64,000 nucleotides of DNA from Micromonospora sediminicola (GTDB lineage Bacteria; Actinomycetota; Actinomycetes; Mycobacteriales; Micromonosporaceae), in contig NZ_FLRH01000003.1 of the NCBI RefSeq assembly GCF_900089585.1, positions 4,292,501 through 4,356,500 of the forward strand, in the 5' to 3' direction. This document shows, one piece after another, positions 8,780-19,148 of this stretch. Numbering within the stretch: the stretch's first letter is position 1; every line of letters starts with the position of its first letter. The position numbers were made by a program, and so were the translations under genes. Below the pieces are notes generated by a model that had not been told where the DNA came from, made no database searches, and was given only the letters and a program-made list of their open reading frames with translations.

Positions 8780-9865
8780 ATGGTGCGATGGCGGTCCGGC
8801 ACGGTCACGACGGTACGGCGGCGGTGGGCCGGCGCCGTCGAACTCGACGTCGACCTGCCCGACGGCGCCCGGATGCGCGCGCTGGCCTACCCGGCCCTGG
8901 TCGGCGACCCGCAGCCCGGCGACCGGGTGCTGCTCAACGCCGGCGCGCTGCTGATGGGCCTCGGCACCGGTGGCTACGCCCTGGTCGTCGCGCTGCCCGA
9001 CCGGCTTCCCGCCGACCCTCCGCAGGCCGGCGACAGCCGCGACGCCGGGCACCTGGTCAAGGCCCGCTACACGCCGCTGCAACCGATCCTGCTCGGCGTC
9101 GACGAGGAAGCCTCCCCGCACCACGACCGGCTGGCCGCCGCCGAGTCCGTCGACGGGATGCCGGTGGTCACCGCCGACCTGCACTCCGCGCTGCCGGCGA
9201 TCCTCGCCGGCGTGCACGCCGACGCCCCCCGCGCCCGGGTCGCCTACCTGCTCACCGACGGCGGCGCGCTGCCGGCCTGGTTCTCCCGCACGCTGGCCGG
9301 CCTCGCCGACCGTCTCGTCGGCACGGTCAGCGTGGGGCAGGCGTTCGGCGGTGACCTGGAGGCCAGCACGCTGCACAGCGGCCTGCTCGCCGCCCGGCAC
9401 GTGCTCGACGCCGACGTGGCGATCGTCGCGCAGGGGCCGGGCAACCTCGGCACCGGCACCCGCTGGGGCTTCTCCGGCGTGGCCGTCGGCGAGGCCGTCA
9501 ACGCCGTCGCCACGCTGGGCGGCCGCGCGGTCGGCTCACTGCGGATCTCCGCGGCCGACCCCCGCCCCCGACACCGGGGCGTCTCGCACCACAGCCTCAC
9601 CGCGTACGGCCGGGTGGCGCTGGCCCCCGCGGAGCTGGTCGTGCCCGACGGCCTCGACCCCGACCTGGCCGCCGACGTGACCGCGGCGCTCGCGCCCCTG
9701 ACCGACCGGCACCGGATCGTCACCGTGCCCGTCGACGGCCTCGACGCCGCACTGCGGGCCAGCCCGGTCGGACTGTCGACGATGGGTCGCGGGCTCGACG
9801 CCGACCACGCCTACTTCCTGGCCGCGGCCGCCGCCGGCCGGTACGCCGCCGCCCTGCTGCGCTGA
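8780..9865 (+). CDS. DUF3866 family protein
   Basis: 361 residues. The beginning (RWRSGTVTTVRRRWAGAVEL), the GDRVLLNAGALLMGLGTGGYALV block and the AQGPGNLGTGTRWGFSG block match my recollection of actinobacterial DUF3866, a family with no assigned activity. A Gly-rich internal segment suggests a nucleotide- or sugar-binding fold. The ATG lies six bases after TAGCGT (leaderless). It is probably read after the CDF gene but has its own promoter. Confidence 0.78.
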   Translation: MVRWRSGTVTTVRRRWAGAVELDVDLPDGARMRALAYPALVGDPQPGDRVLLNAGALLMGLGTGGYALVVALPDRLPADPPQAGDSRDAGHLVKARYTPLQPILLGVDEEASPHHDRLAAAESVDGMPVVTADLHSALPAILAGVHADAPRARVAYLLTDGGALPAWFSRTLAGLADRLVGTVSVGQAFGGDLEASTLHSGLLAARHVLDADVAIVAQGPGNLGTGTRWGFSGVAVGEAVNAVATLGGRAVGSLRISAADPRPRHRGVSHHSLTAYGRVALAPAELVVPDGLDPDLAADVTAALAPLTDRHRIVTVPVDGLDAALRASPVGLSTMGRGLDADHAYFLAAAAAGRYAAALLR

Positions 9866-9877
9866 GCGGGAGCGTCC

Positions 9878-10108
9878 TCAGCCCAGGAAGAAGATCAGGC
9901 CCAGCCAGACGCCCACGATCAGCGCCAGCGCCACCGCCAGCACCCACGTCGGCACGGTGTACTCACCGCGGCGGTTGCGTTCGACCTCGGCGCGGATCTT
10001 CTCCCGCCGCCGGTCGATCCAGTTGAGCTTCTCGGTGCCGCCGTCCCGCTCGCGGCCGGAGGTCCGGCCGGGCTCGCGGCCGTGAGGTTGCGGTTCGGAA
10101 GTGTCCAT
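9878..10108 (-). CDS. Small C-tail-anchored membrane protein
   Basis: 76 residues from ATG 10108. A charged N-terminal half (KLNWIDRRREKIRAEVERNRR) precedes one C-terminal transmembrane helix (VPTWVLAVALALIVGVWL). No known family. It lies just downstream of pafA but behind a terminator-like hairpin, so it is probably transcribed alone. A TACGCT box lies nine bases before the start. Confidence 0.68.
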   Translation of the reverse strand: MDTSEPQPHGREPGRTSGRERDGGTEKLNWIDRRREKIRAEVERNRRGEYTVPTWVLAVALALIVGVWLGLIFFLG

Positions 10109-10132
10109 GGCGACGCCAGCGTACCGGTGCCC

Positions 10133-10164
10133 CGGCGGCCGGCGCCCGCAGGCACCGGCCGCCG
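10133..10164 (-). terminator. Hairpin downstream of pafA
   Basis: Arms of 14 bases with two mismatches around a CGCA loop, immediately after the pafA stop codon. Very GC-rich, with no U-run. Confidence 0.6.
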
Positions 10165-10170
10165 CCGGCC

Positions 10171-11529
10171 TCACATGCTCGCGATCAGCCGCTCCACCCG
10201 CTCGTCGTACGCCCGGAACGGGTCCTTGCACAACACCGTGCGTTGCGCCTGGTCGTTCAGCTTCAGGTGCACCCAGTCCACCGTGAAGTCACGCCGCTTC
10301 TCCTGCGCGTGCCGGATGAACTCGCCGCGCAGCCGCGCCCGGGTGGTCTGCGGCGGCGTCTCCTTCGCCTCGAAGATCTCCGGGTCGGTGGCCACCCGGT
10401 CCACCTCGCCCCGACGCTCCAGCAACCCGTAGAGGCCCCGCCCGCGCCGCAGGTCGTGGTAGGCCAGGTCCATCTGCGCCACCCGCGGGTGCGACAGCGG
10501 CAGGTCGTGCTTGCGCTGGTAACGCTCGATCAGCTTCAGCTTCGTGATCCAGTCGATCTCCCGGGCCACCGGGTCCAGGTCGCCGGTCTCCACCGCGCGC
10601 AGCACCCGCGCCCACAGGTCCACCACCCGCTTGGCGGTCTGGTCGCCGCCCCGACGCTCCACGAACTCGGTCGCCTTGGCCAGGTATTCCTGCTGGATCT
10701 CCAGCGCCGACACCTCCTTGCCGGAGGACAGGCGCACCTTGCGCCGCCCGGTGATGTCGTGCGACACCTCGCGGATGGCCCGGATCGGGTTCTCCAACGT
10801 CAGGTCCCGCATCACCACGCCGGCCTCGATCATCCGCAGCACGATGTCGGCCGTGCCGACCTTCAGCAGCGTGGTGACCTCGTTCATGTTCGAGTCACCG
10901 ACGATCACGTGCAGCCGGCGGTAGCGCTCCGCGTCCGCGTGCGGCTCGTCCCGGGTGTTGATGATCGGCCGGCTCCGGGTGGTCGCCGAGGAGACACCCT
11001 CCCAGATGTGCTCCGCCCGCTGGGACAGGCAGTAGACCGCGCCGCGCGGCGTCTGCAACACCTTGCCCGCGCCGCAGATCAACTGCCGGGTGACCAGGAA
11101 CGGGATCAGCACGTCGGCCAGCCGGCCGAACTCGCCGTGCCGGGACACCAGGTAGTTCTCGTGGCAGCCGTACGAGTTGCCGGCCGAGTCGGTGTTGTTC
11201 TTGAACAGGTAGATCTCGCCCGCGATGCCCTCGTCGTGCAGCCGCTTCTCCGCGTCGACGAGCAGGCCCTCCAGGATCCGCTCACCGGCCCGGTCGTGGG
11301 CCACCAGGTCGGTCACCGAGTCGCACTCCGGCGTCGCATATTCCGGGTGCGAGCCCACGTCCAGATAGAGGCGGGCGCCGTTGCGCAGGAACACGTTGCT
11401 CGACCGGCCCCACGACACCACCCGCCGGAACAGGTACCGCGCGACCTCGTCGGGGGAAAGCCGGCGTTGCCCGCGATAGGTGCAGGTGACGCCGTACTCG
11501 GTTTCGAGGCCGAAGATTCGCCGCTCCAT
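10171..11529 (-). CDS. pafA: Pup-protein ligase PafA
   Basis: 452 residues, the normal length. It begins [13 protein letters not shown] with the catalytic Glu-9 and has [11 protein letters not shown] (Asp-57), both expected of the carboxylate-amine ligase fold that binds ATP and Mg. It joins the C-terminal Glu of deamidated Pup to lysines of target proteins. The start is supported by TAATGT six bases before the ATG (leaderless). It is separated from prcA by a strong terminator, so it forms its own unit in the proteasome locus. Confidence 0.96.
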   Translation of the reverse strand: MERRIFGLETEYGVTCTYRGQRRLSPDEVARYLFRRVVSWGRSSNVFLRNGARLYLDVGSHPEYATPECDSVTDLVAHDRAGERILEGLLVDAEKRLHDEGIAGEIYLFKNNTDSAGNSYGCHENYLVSRHGEFGRLADVLIPFLVTRQLICGAGKVLQTPRGAVYCLSQRAEHIWEGVSSATTRSRPIINTRDEPHADAERYRRLHVIVGDSNMNEVTTLLKVGTADIVLRMIEAGVVMRDLTLENPIRAIREVSHDITGRRKVRLSSGKEVSALEIQQEYLAKATEFVERRGGDQTAKRVVDLWARVLRAVETGDLDPVAREIDWITKLKLIERYQRKHDLPLSHPRVAQMDLAYHDLRRGRGLYGLLERRGEVDRVATDPEIFEAKETPPQTTRARLRGEFIRHAQEKRRDFTVDWVHLKLNDQAQRTVLCKDPFRAYDERVERLIASM

Positions 11530-11633
11530 GATGAGACATTAGCCGCCCGGAGCCCCCGATGGGCAGCGCCGACGCTCACCGCTTGCGATCTCCCCCACGC
11601 AGATCGGTGAGGTGGCGGCATCCGTACGCGCAA

Positions 11634-11664
11634 GACCCCGCCACCTCGGCGAGGTGGCGGGGTC
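11634..11664 (-). terminator. Perfect hairpin downstream of prcA
   Basis: A 14-bp perfect stem (GACCCCGCCACCTC with its complement) and a 3-base loop. It lies 13 bases beyond the prcA stop codon and ends the pup-prcB-prcA operon before pafA. Confidence 0.82.
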
Positions 11665-11676
11665 CGCAAGCAGACG

Positions 11677-12510
11677 TCACTCGGCGGGCCGGTCCTCCGC
11701 GTTGCCCTCCAGATCGGCCGAACCCGCCGACGTGGTCGGCTTCTTCGCCTCCTCCGTCGGCACCGTCGGGGTCTTCGCCCGGCCCGGCGCCGGCGCGGTG
11801 TCCGCAGCCGCGTCACCCTCCAGCAACCCGGTCAGCGCCGCCCCGGTGACCCGGCGGAACGTCCGCCCGACCCGGCCCCGGTCCAGGACCGCCACCTCCA
11901 GCTGGTTCGCGGCGATCGTCCGGGCCGCCCCGCCCTCGCCACCGACGCTGCTGAGCGCCTTCATCGCGGCGCGCACCGCCTCGGACAGCGACATCTCCGG
12001 CCGGTGCTCGTTCTTCAGCACCCCGGCGATCGCCTCGGACTGGCCACCCATCGCCATCCGGCCCGGCTCGTCGTTCACCGAACCGTCGTAGGTCACCCGG
12101 TAGAGGGAGTCGTCGTCCGGCGTGGCGCCCACCTCGGCCACGCAGATCTCCACCTCGAACGGCTTCGACTGCTCGGTGAAGATCGCACCCAGCGTCTGCG
12201 CGTACGCGTTGGCCAACGCCAGACCGGTCACGTCCCGCCGGTCGTAGCTCAGTCCGTTGAGGTCGGCCATCCGCACACCCGCGCGCCGCAGGTTCTCGAA
12301 CTCGTTGTACCGGCCCACGGCGGCGAAGCCGATCCGGTCGTAGATCTCACTGACCTTGTGCAGCGTGCTGGACAGGTTCTCGGCGACGAAGAGCACCCCA
12401 CCGGCGTAGCTCAGGACCACCGCGCTGCGGCCCCGGGCGATGCCCTTGCGGGCCAGCTCGGAACGGTCGCGCATGATCTGCTCGGGCGAGGCGTAGAACT
12501 GCATGGCCAC
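11677..12510 (-). CDS. prcA: 20S proteasome alpha subunit PrcA
   Basis: 277 residues. It starts [20 protein letters not shown], the alpha-subunit N-terminal gate and H0 helix, and contains GYAxx-type core blocks such as [16 protein letters not shown]. Alpha rings cap the beta rings and dock Arc through its C-terminal QYL. GTG 12510 is preferred over ATG 12504 because the AAGGAG site is 10 bases from it. The C-terminal 45 residues are a low-complexity Pro/Thr/Glu tail. It is the third proteasome-linked gene of the operon after prcB. Confidence 0.96.
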   Translation of the reverse strand: MAMQFYASPEQIMRDRSELARKGIARGRSAVVLSYAGGVLFVAENLSSTLHKVSEIYDRIGFAAVGRYNEFENLRRAGVRMADLNGLSYDRRDVTGLALANAYAQTLGAIFTEQSKPFEVEICVAEVGATPDDDSLYRVTYDGSVNDEPGRMAMGGQSEAIAGVLKNEHRPEMSLSEAVRAAMKALSSVGGEGGAARTIAANQLEVAVLDRGRVGRTFRRVTGAALTGLLEGDAAADTAPAPGRAKTPTVPTEEAKKPTTSAGSADLEGNAEDRPAE

Positions 12511-12564
12511 GGCGGCGGTTCTCCTTCTTGCGGGACTGCTGACTCGATGGACGTGGGAGCGGCG

Positions 12565-13404
12565 TCAGCCGCCGGGGTTCTCCATCCGGCCGGACACCAC
12601 GCCCTCCGCGATCGTCGCCGTCTCGGCGTCGGTGAGCCGGTGGGTGCCGTCGGCCGTCGCGGTCATCACGACCGGGTAGATCCGCCGGGTCAGGTCGGGG
12701 CCGCCGGTGGCGGTGTCGTCGTCCGCCGCGTCGTAGAGCGCCTCGACGGCCAGCCGGGTCGCGTCGTCGATCGACAGGCCCGCCCGGAAGCGCTTCTTCA
12801 GCGCGGACTTGGCGAACAGCGAGCCGGAGCCGATCGCGTCGTAGCCGGTCTCCTCGTAGGGGCCGCCGGTCACGTCGAAGCTGAAGATCCGCCCGGCCCG
12901 CGCCGGGTCGCTCGCGGCCAGGTCGAAGCCGGCGAAGAGCGGCACCACGGCCAGGCCCTGCATCGCCGCGCCCAGGTTGCCGCGGATCATCGAGGCCAGC
13001 CGGTTGGCCTTGCCGTCGAGCGAGAGCATCGCGCCCTCGATCTTCTCGTAGTGCTCCAGCTCCACCTGGAACAGTCGCATCAGCTCGATGCCGATGCCGG
13101 CGGTGCCGGCGATGCCGACCAGCGAGTACGCATCGGCCGGGTGCACCTTCTCGATGTCGCGCTGGGCGATCAGGTTGCCCATCGTGGCGCGCCGGTCGCC
13201 GGCCATGACCACGCCGCCGGCGGCCGCGATGGCCACGATGGTGGTCGCGTGCGGCGCCATGTCGGCGGCCATGCCGGGCGGCAACGGCCGACGCCCGGGC
13301 AGCATCTCCGGGGCGACCTTGCTCAGGAACGTTGTGAAGGAGGACGTCCCCGCGTTGGTGAACACATCTGGAAGACGCCCGGATGGATCAAAACCCGCTG
13401 CCAC
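12565..13404 (-). CDS. prcB: 20S proteasome beta subunit PrcB
   Basis: 279 residues from GTG 13404, which has GAGAGG six bases upstream. Residues 1-53 are the propeptide. The [11 protein letters not shown] junction exposes Thr-54 as the catalytic N-terminal nucleophile, and DRRATMG and the internal Lys region follow as in active beta subunits. It forms the inner rings that degrade pupylated proteins. Its first 82 bases overlap the 3' end of the endonuclease VII-like gene in another frame, which is unusual. Longer in-frame starts run into that gene and were rejected. Confidence 0.95.
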   Translation of the reverse strand: MAAGFDPSGRLPDVFTNAGTSSFTTFLSKVAPEMLPGRRPLPPGMAADMAPHATTIVAIAAAGGVVMAGDRRATMGNLIAQRDIEKVHPADAYSLVGIAGTAGIGIELMRLFQVELEHYEKIEGAMLSLDGKANRLASMIRGNLGAAMQGLAVVPLFAGFDLAASDPARAGRIFSFDVTGGPYEETGYDAIGSGSLFAKSALKKRFRAGLSIDDATRLAVEALYDAADDDTATGGPDLTRRIYPVVMTATADGTHRLTDAETATIAEGVVSGRMENPGG

Positions 13405-14000
13405 GTGGTTCCTCTCAGGTATGTGATCGCCCCGGCCAGGTTGTCGAGGTCGTCCTTGAACTGGCCGAGACCGCCGTTGCAGTTGAAGCAGAGTATCCCG
13501 CGCACCCACCCGGTGCGATGATCGTGGTCCAGATGTTCCGGATCGGGGCGCCGGCAGATCGCGCACACACCGCCCTGCTCGGCCAGGAGCTCCTGGAACT
13601 CCTTCTCGCCGACCCCGTAGCGGCGACGCAGGTGGTACTCGCGGTTGCCGCCGTAGAGCCGCTGCTTGCTCTCGTTACCGCGGGCGATGTGGCACGGCTT
13701 GCAGTAGCTGTGCCGACCGCTCGCGTTCGTCGTTCGGGGGAAGTCCTCGACCGGTTTGATCTGCTCGCAGTCGGGACACCACTTCAGGCCGTCCGCGACC
13801 GGCACAGGCGCTTTGCGCTGCGGCGCGATCCCCCGCTTTCGTCGGCTCGCCTCGGAGCGAACTGAAGCACACGTCTTGCAGTAGAAGGCCAGCCCGTCCG
13901 GGCGCCGCCGGTTACGGTGAAACGCCGACGCCGGCAACGAGCGGCCACACTGGGGGCAGAGCTTGTCCGAAGCCTCCGGCAAATCGGACATAGGCCTCAT
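13323..14000 (-). CDS. Endonuclease VII-like (T4 gp49 type) protein inside the proteasome operon
   Basis: 225 residues. Two N-terminal zinc-finger-like units ([13 protein letters not shown]...YCKTC at 15-44 and [13 protein letters not shown]...YCKPC near 74-103) precede a recombination endonuclease VII domain. That domain has [16 protein letters not shown] and [15 protein letters not shown], which keep the zinc cysteines, the DHDH catalytic block and the CN motif of T4 endonuclease VII. The ATG overlaps the pup stop (ATGA), and the 3' end overlaps prcB by 82 bases, so it is translated within the pup-prcB-prcA operon. A link to protein degradation is unexplained; resolving DNA junctions is the family activity. 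Confidence 0.85.
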   Translation of the reverse strand: MRPMSDLPEASDKLCPQCGRSLPASAFHRNRRRPDGLAFYCKTCASVRSEASRRKRGIAPQRKAPVPVADGLKWCPDCEQIKPVEDFPRTTNASGRHSYCKPCHIARGNESKQRLYGGNREYHLRRRYGVGEKEFQELLAEQGGVCAICRRPDPEHLDHDHRTGWVRGILCFNCNGGLGQFKDDLDNLAGAITYLRGTTWQRVLIHPGVFQMCSPTRGRPPSQRS

Positions 14001-14203
14001 TGACCGCCCTTCTGCACATATCCTCTCACGAACTCCTCGGCGTTCTCCTCCAGGACGGAGTCGATCTCGTCGAGCAGGTCGTCGACGTCCTCGGTGATCT
14101 CGGCGTGCCGCTCGGCCACCTCGGGGTTGGCCTGCGCGGTGACCTCCTCGACCTCCTCGTGGGACTTGCCGGATTGGGTCTGACCACCCTCTTGCGTCGC
14201 CAT
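13997..14203 (-). CDS. pup: Prokaryotic ubiquitin-like protein Pup
   Basis: 68 residues, the normal size. Mostly acidic and disordered, with the Arc-binding helix in VDDLLDEIDSVLEENAEEFV and the C-terminal GGQ. The terminal Gln means that Dop must deamidate it to Glu before PafA can ligate it. The ATG follows a strong GGAGGAGG site. The dop terminator lies upstream, so pup needs its own promoter in the 55 bases before it; TAAGTT is one candidate -10. The stop overlaps the next gene. Confidence 0.97.
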   Translation of the reverse strand: MATQEGGQTQSGKSHEEVEEVTAQANPEVAERHAEITEDVDDLLDEIDSVLEENAEEFVRGYVQKGGQ

Positions 14204-14258
14204 GGTGGTGCCTCCTCCACGATCGCCTGCGATCAACTTACCTCGCGGGAGCGACGAA

Positions 14259-14297
14259 AAGCCCGTCGCGCGCCGGGTTCCGGCACACGACGGGCCT
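14259..14297 (-). terminator. Intrinsic terminator downstream of dop
   Basis: An 18-base imperfect stem (AAGCCCGTCG arm) with a GTTC loop and, on the minus strand, a short TTTT run just after the stem. It is one of the few hairpins here with a U-tract and separates dop from pup. Confidence 0.8.
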
Positions 14298-14310
14298 TCC
14301 GGCATCCGGG

Positions 14311-15828
14311 TCACCCGCCGGTGAGCATCTCCAGCAGGTCCTTGGCGCTCTCGCAGCGGTCGAAGAGCTGCCCGACGTGCGCGCGGGTGCCCCGCTCGGG
14401 CTCCATCATCGGCACCCGGACCAGCGACTCCCGGCCCACGTCGAAGATGACCGAGTCCCAGCTCGCGGCCACCACCTCGGAGGCGTACTGGGCCAGGCAG
14501 CGGCCCCGGAAGTAGGCCCGGGTGTCCTCCGGCGGCTCGGTCATCGCGGTGCGGGTCTGCTCGTCGGTCAGCAGCGTCTTCATCGAGCCGCGCTGGACCA
14601 GGCGGTGGTAGAGCCCCTTCTCCGGACGCACGTCGGAATACTGCAGGTCGACCAGCTGCAGCTTGTGCGAGCCCCAGGCGAGCTTCTCCCGCTCCCGGTA
14701 GCCCTCCAGCACGCGCAGCTTGGCCACCCAGTCCAGCTCGTCGGCGCACTCGAACGCGTCGCGGCCGAGACGGTCCAGCACGCTCTCCCAGCGGTCGAGC
14801 ACGTCGGCCGTCTGCGCGTCGACGTCCTGGCCGTACCGGTCGTCCACGAAGGAACGGACCCGCTCCAGGTAGGCCCACTGCACGTCCAGCGCGGTGAGCC
14901 GGCGCCCGTCCCGCAGCCGCATCAGGTGCTTCAGCGACGGGTCGTGGCTGACCGCGCGCAGCTCCCCGACCGGGTCGGCGATGCCCAGGTCCGCGCCGAG
15001 CGCCTTCTCCTCGATCATGGCGAGGATCAGCGACGTGGTGCCGACCTTCAGGAACGTGGAGATCTCGGAGAGGTTGGCGTCGCCGATGATGACGTGCAGC
15101 CGGCGGTACTTGTCGGCGTCGGCGTGCGGCTCGTCGCGGGTGTTGATGATCGGCCGCTTGAGGGTGGTCTCCAGCCCGACCTCGACCTCGAAGAAGTCGG
15201 CGCGCTGGGAGATCTGGAAGCCGCTCTGGCCGCCGTCCTGGCCGATGCCGACGCGGCCCGCGCCGCAGACGATCTGCCGGGTGACGAAGAACGGCGTCAG
15301 GTACGCCACGATGTCGGCGAACGGCGTCTGCCGGCGCATCAGGTAGTTCTCGTGCGCGCCGTAGCTGGCGCCCTTGTTGTCGGTGTTGTTCTTGTACAGG
15401 TGGATGGGGTGGGTGCCCGGGATGGTGGCCGCCCGGCGGGCCGCCTCGGCCATCACCCGCTCCCCCGCCTTGTCCCACCGCACCACGTCGAGGGGGGTGG
15501 TCACCTCGGGGGTGGAGTATTCCGGGTGGGCGTGGTCGACGTAGAGCCGCGCGCCGTTGGTGAGTATGACGTTGGCCAGTCCGAGGTCCTCGTCGGCGAG
15601 CGCCTCGGCCGGGTCGTAGGCCGCCCCGGAGTAGGTGAAGCCGCGGGCGTCGCGCAGCGGCGACTCCTCCTCGTAGTCCCAGCGCGCCCGCCCGCCCCGG
15701 TTGAGTTCCGGTCGGGCCCCGTACGCGTTGACCACCTGCGAGGAGGTGACCATCGGGTTGGCTCCGGCCTGGCCGGGCACGGAGATGCCGTACTCGACCT
15801 CGGTGCCCATGATCCGTCTGACGCTCAT
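14311..15828 (-). CDS. dop: Pup deamidase/depupylase Dop
   Basis: 505 residues from ATG 15828, matching the usual length of about 500. It starts [14 protein letters not shown] with the Mg-binding Glu-10 and has [16 protein letters not shown] with the nucleophilic Asp. It is a paralogue of PafA with the same fold; it converts Pup-Gln to Pup-Glu and removes Pup from proteins. The frame is open to a GTG at 15885, but the family block begins at 15828. It is the gene before pup and has its own terminator. Confidence 0.95.
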   Translation of the reverse strand: MSVRRIMGTEVEYGISVPGQAGANPMVTSSQVVNAYGARPELNRGGRARWDYEEESPLRDARGFTYSGAAYDPAEALADEDLGLANVILTNGARLYVDHAHPEYSTPEVTTPLDVVRWDKAGERVMAEAARRAATIPGTHPIHLYKNNTDNKGASYGAHENYLMRRQTPFADIVAYLTPFFVTRQIVCGAGRVGIGQDGGQSGFQISQRADFFEVEVGLETTLKRPIINTRDEPHADADKYRRLHVIIGDANLSEISTFLKVGTTSLILAMIEEKALGADLGIADPVGELRAVSHDPSLKHLMRLRDGRRLTALDVQWAYLERVRSFVDDRYGQDVDAQTADVLDRWESVLDRLGRDAFECADELDWVAKLRVLEGYREREKLAWGSHKLQLVDLQYSDVRPEKGLYHRLVQRGSMKTLLTDEQTRTAMTEPPEDTRAYFRGRCLAQYASEVVAASWDSVIFDVGRESLVRVPMMEPERGTRAHVGQLFDRCESAKDLLEMLTGG

Positions 15829-15991
15829 CGACCTGCCCGCTCCGCTCGCCGTCCCGGTCCCCGTCACGTCGAGCGTAGTCGGCACTTCGACGGTAGGTGG
15901 CGCGCCGGGCCCCGGCGGGCGCCGTTCGCCGTCCTCGGCGGCGGCCGGAGCGGTGCGGTCCGTCCGGCCGTCGCCGTGCCGAACTCGACGG

Positions 15992-16750
15992 TCAGAAGAA
16001 GCGGTACGCCTCCGCGGCGGCGTCCTCGGTCTGTGCCGCGGGCGGCGCGGTGATGCTGACCGGCTCGCCGAAGCTGTGCATCTTCATCTCGTTGTCGATC
16101 TTCCCGGCCGCGGTGTCGAACGTGTAGGTGAGCAGCGTGAGTCGACCCTCGGCGTCCAGGGTGGCCTCGAACGGCACCGTCTTCGTCTTGAGCACCTTGA
16201 ACGCGTTGCGCAGGGTGGCCTTCTCGGCGTCGCTGGAGGCCGCTGCGATGGCCTTCTCCGGGTCGGCGACGCCGGTGTAGCGGCCGTCGCCGGCCGGTTC
16301 GGCGGAGACGACTCCGCCGAGGATGCCGGCCTGTGCCCGGACGTCGAGGCCCTGGGCCAGCTGCCCGTCGGGGCGCAGCCGGCTGCGGTCGAGCCTCATC
16401 CAGGGCTTGCCGTCGGACGCGTCCTGCTTGACGTAGACGGCGTCGGTGGTGACGACCATGCTGACCGGCTCGGGCGTGCGCATGTCGAGCGTCATCGCGC
16501 CCGTGGCGGGTTCGACGGCCGACCGCATGGTGACGGTCTGGTTGCCCGCCTTGATGGTGACGTCCATCTTGAGGGTCTTCTCCAGGCTCCGCTGGAAGCC
16601 CTGGCGGATCGCGGTGGGCGCGTCGGCGGTGGTGGGCGCGGAGGCGGACGCCGAGGTGGTCGGCGCGGAGGCGGTGTCGGTGGTGGTGCCGCAGGCGGTG
16701 AGCAGGGCGGTCAGGCAGCCGAGCAGGGCCGGGGCAAGTGATCTACGCAC
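15992..16750 (-). CDS. LppX/LprG-like lipoprotein
   Basis: 252 residues. A signal peptide with lipobox LTAC (Cys-20) and a Ser/Thr/Ala linker lead into a beta-rich body, where [19 protein letters not shown] and [17 protein letters not shown] resemble the LppX_LprAFG fold known to carry lipids or glycolipids in mycobacteria. It lies between dop and arc on the same strand. A role in the Pup pathway is not implied. The function is inferred from fold resemblance only. Confidence 0.75.
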   Translation of the reverse strand: MRRSLAPALLGCLTALLTACGTTTDTASAPTTSASASAPTTADAPTAIRQGFQRSLEKTLKMDVTIKAGNQTVTMRSAVEPATGAMTLDMRTPEPVSMVVTTDAVYVKQDASDGKPWMRLDRSRLRPDGQLAQGLDVRAQAGILGGVVSAEPAGDGRYTGVADPEKAIAAASSDAEKATLRNAFKVLKTKTVPFEATLDAEGRLTLLTYTFDTAAGKIDNEMKMHSFGEPVSITAPPAAQTEDAAAEAYRFF

Positions 16751-16841
16751 GGGCAGACCCTAGCGGGCGGGGCCCGGTTTCGTGGCCCCGTCGAGGACCG
16801 ACCGGGGCGGCGCCTGCGCGGCACCGCCCCGGTGGGCGATC

Positions 16842-18623
16842 TCAGAGGTATTGACCGGTGTTGCTGGCCGTTTCGATGGACCGGCCGGCCTCGGCGCCCT
16901 TGCCGCCGGAGACGAGCGTGCGGATGTAGACGATCCGCTCGCCCTTCTTGCCGGAGATGCGCGCCCAGTCGTCCGGGTTGGTGGTGTTGGGCAGGTCCTC
17001 GTTCTCCCGGAACTCGTCGACGCACGCGTCGAGCAGGTGCTGCAGTCGCAGCCCCTTGCGCCCGGAGGTGAGGAACTCCTTGATGGCCATCTTCTTGCCT
17101 CGGTCGACGATGTTCTGGATCATCGCGCCGGAGTTGAAGTCCTTGAAGTAGAGGACTTCCTTGTCGCCGTTGGCGTAGGTGACCTCGAGGAAGCGGTTCT
17201 CCTCGGTCTCGGAGTACATCCGCAGGACCACCGCGTCGATCATGGCAGCCACCGTGGCCTGCGGGTCGCTGCCGTGTTCGGCCAGGTCGTCGGCGTGCAG
17301 CGGCAGGCCGGCGAGGATGTACTTGGAGAAGATGTCCTTGGCCGCCTCGGCGTCCGGACGCTCGATCTTGATCTTCACGTCGAGTCGGCCGGGGCGCAGG
17401 ATCGCCGGGTCGATCATGTCTTCCCGGTTGGAGGCGCCGATGACGATGACGTTCTCCAGGCCCTCCACGCCGTCGATCTCGCTGAGCAGCTGCGGGACGA
17501 TGGTGTTCTCCACGTCGGAGGAGACGCCGGAACCGCGGGTGCGGAAGACGGAGTCCATCTCGTCGAAGAACACGATCACCGGCGTGCCCTCACCGGCCTT
17601 CTCCCGCGCCCGCTGGAAGATCAGCCGGATGTGCCGCTCGGTCTCGCCGACGTACTTGTTGAGCAGCTCGGGGCCCTTGATGTTGAGGAAGAAGCTGGTG
17701 TGCCGCTCCTTGCCCTCCCGCTCGGCGATCTTCTTGGCCAGCGAGTTGGCCACCGCCTTGGCGATCAGCGTCTTGCCGCAGCCGGGCGGGCCGTAGAGCA
17801 GGATGCCCTTCGGCGGCCGGAGCTGGTGCTCGCGGAACAGGTCGGCGTGCAGGAAGGGCAGCTCCACCGCGTCGCGGATCTGCTCGATCTGCGCCTGGAG
17901 GCCACCGATGTCCTCGTAGTTGACGTCGGGCACCTCCTCCAGGACCAGTTCCTCGACCTCGCTCTTGGGAATCCGCTCGTACGCGTACGCCGAGCGGGGT
18001 TCGATCATGAGCGAGTCGCCGGCCCGGATCGCGCTGCCGATCAGGGTCTCCGCGAGGTGGACGATGCGCTCCTCGTCCGAGTGGGAGACCACCAGCGCCC
18101 GGTCACCCGGCGCGCCGTCGGGACCCGCCAGGATCTCCTTGAGCATCACCACCTCGCCGACCCGCTCGTAGCCGAACGCGTCGACGATGTTGAGGGCGTC
18201 GTTGAGCAGGACCTCCTGGCCCCGGCGCAGCTCGTCGACCTCCAGCGAGGGCGAGACGGCCACCCGGAGCTTGCGCCCGCCGGTGAACACGTCCACCGTG
18301 CCGTCGTCGTGCCTGGCCAGGAAGACGCCGTAGCCACTGGGCGGCTGGGCGAGCCGGTCGATCTCCTCCTTGAGCGTCACGATCTGCGCGCGGGCCTCCT
18401 TGAGGGTGCCCACGAGCCGTTCGTTGTTCTCGGTCAGCCGCGCCAACTGCGCCTGGGTGGCCGCCAGCCGCTCTTCGAGCTGCCGGACGTGTCGGGGGCT
18501 TTCGGTCAACTTGCGCCGCACCAGAGCGAGTTCCTCTTGCAGGAACGCGACCTGCGTGGAGAGATCGTGGGCTTCCTTTTCCCACCGTGCGGCGCGCGAG
18601 TCCGCGTCGTCGCTGCGTGCCAC
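16842..18623 (-). CDS. arc: Proteasome-associated AAA+ ATPase Arc (Mpa)
   Basis: 593 residues from GTG 18623 with GGAGGTGG upstream. It has an N-terminal coiled coil (residues about 10-80) that captures Pup and then OB domains. The AAA+ module carries Walker A GPPGCGKT (near 278), Walker [10 protein letters not shown] and the SRH arginines. The protein ends TGQYL; the exposed QYL inserts into the PrcA pockets. It unfolds pupylated substrates into the 20S core. The upstream region holds TAGTGT as a candidate -10, divergent from the ferredoxin gene. Confidence 0.96.
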   Translation of the reverse strand: MARSDDADSRAARWEKEAHDLSTQVAFLQEELALVRRKLTESPRHVRQLEERLAATQAQLARLTENNERLVGTLKEARAQIVTLKEEIDRLAQPPSGYGVFLARHDDGTVDVFTGGRKLRVAVSPSLEVDELRRGQEVLLNDALNIVDAFGYERVGEVVMLKEILAGPDGAPGDRALVVSHSDEERIVHLAETLIGSAIRAGDSLMIEPRSAYAYERIPKSEVEELVLEEVPDVNYEDIGGLQAQIEQIRDAVELPFLHADLFREHQLRPPKGILLYGPPGCGKTLIAKAVANSLAKKIAEREGKERHTSFFLNIKGPELLNKYVGETERHIRLIFQRAREKAGEGTPVIVFFDEMDSVFRTRGSGVSSDVENTIVPQLLSEIDGVEGLENVIVIGASNREDMIDPAILRPGRLDVKIKIERPDAEAAKDIFSKYILAGLPLHADDLAEHGSDPQATVAAMIDAVVLRMYSETEENRFLEVTYANGDKEVLYFKDFNSGAMIQNIVDRGKKMAIKEFLTSGRKGLRLQHLLDACVDEFRENEDLPNTTNPDDWARISGKKGERIVYIRTLVSGGKGAEAGRSIETASNTGQYL

Positions 18624-18800
18624 GTCCCACCTCCCCGGGGGGCTTGAACGTTCTGACCTAACACTAGCCGCTATGAGCCCGATTCGGTCCTCCGCAACGC
18701 GCTCGTCACCGAAGCTTGATCGCCAAGGGCTGGTCGCGGGGTGGGTACGGGCGTTCGGGTACCGTCGGAGTGTGGGACGGGAGAACATGGGGGGTGCTTC

Positions 18801-19094
18801 GTGACCGACGTCGCGACCGACCAGTTGCAGGTCTGGGTGGATCAGGACCTCTGCACCGGCGACGGGCTCTGCGTGCAGTACGCGCCGGAGGTGTTCGAGT
18901 TCGACGTCGACGGCCTGGCGTACGTCAAGGGCCCGGACGGCGAGCTGCGGCAGGCCGCCGGCGCCCGGGTGGACGTGCCGGAGCACCTGCGCCTCGAGGT
19001 GATCGACTCGGCGAAGGAGTGCCCGGGCGAGTGCATCCACGTCGTACGCGGCAGCGACGGCGTCGAGGTGGCCGGCCCGGAGGCCGAGGACTGA
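18801..19094 (+). CDS. Single-cluster ferredoxin
   Basis: 97 residues from GTG 18801. CTGDGLC near residue 17 and CPGEC near the C-terminus supply four cysteines in the pattern of short ferredoxins with one Fe-S cluster. The middle Cys position of the first motif is Asp/Gly, which suggests a [3Fe-4S] type like those serving cytochromes P450. No P450 or reductase gene is near. A TACCGT box lies about 35 bases upstream. It diverges from arc. Confidence 0.85.
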   Translation: MTDVATDQLQVWVDQDLCTGDGLCVQYAPEVFEFDVDGLAYVKGPDGELRQAAGARVDVPEHLRLEVIDSAKECPGECIHVVRGSDGVEVAGPEAED

Positions 19095-19105
19095 CCAGTG
19101 ACGGA

Positions 19106-19142
19106 CACGACGGGCCGGGGACGACGTCCCCGGCCCGTCGTG
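19106..19142. terminator. Bidirectional terminator between ferredoxin and convergent gene
   Basis: A perfect 17-bp stem (arms 19106-19122 and 19126-19142) with a GAC loop and further pairing outside a one-base bulge. It fills the gap between two convergent genes. Confidence 0.88.
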
Positions 19143-19148
19143 CGTCCG

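Noticed and set aside
13405-13566. Longer prcB starting at 13566
   Set aside because: The extra residues are the endonuclease gene in another frame; GTG 13404 has a good ribosome site and gives the usual propeptide length.
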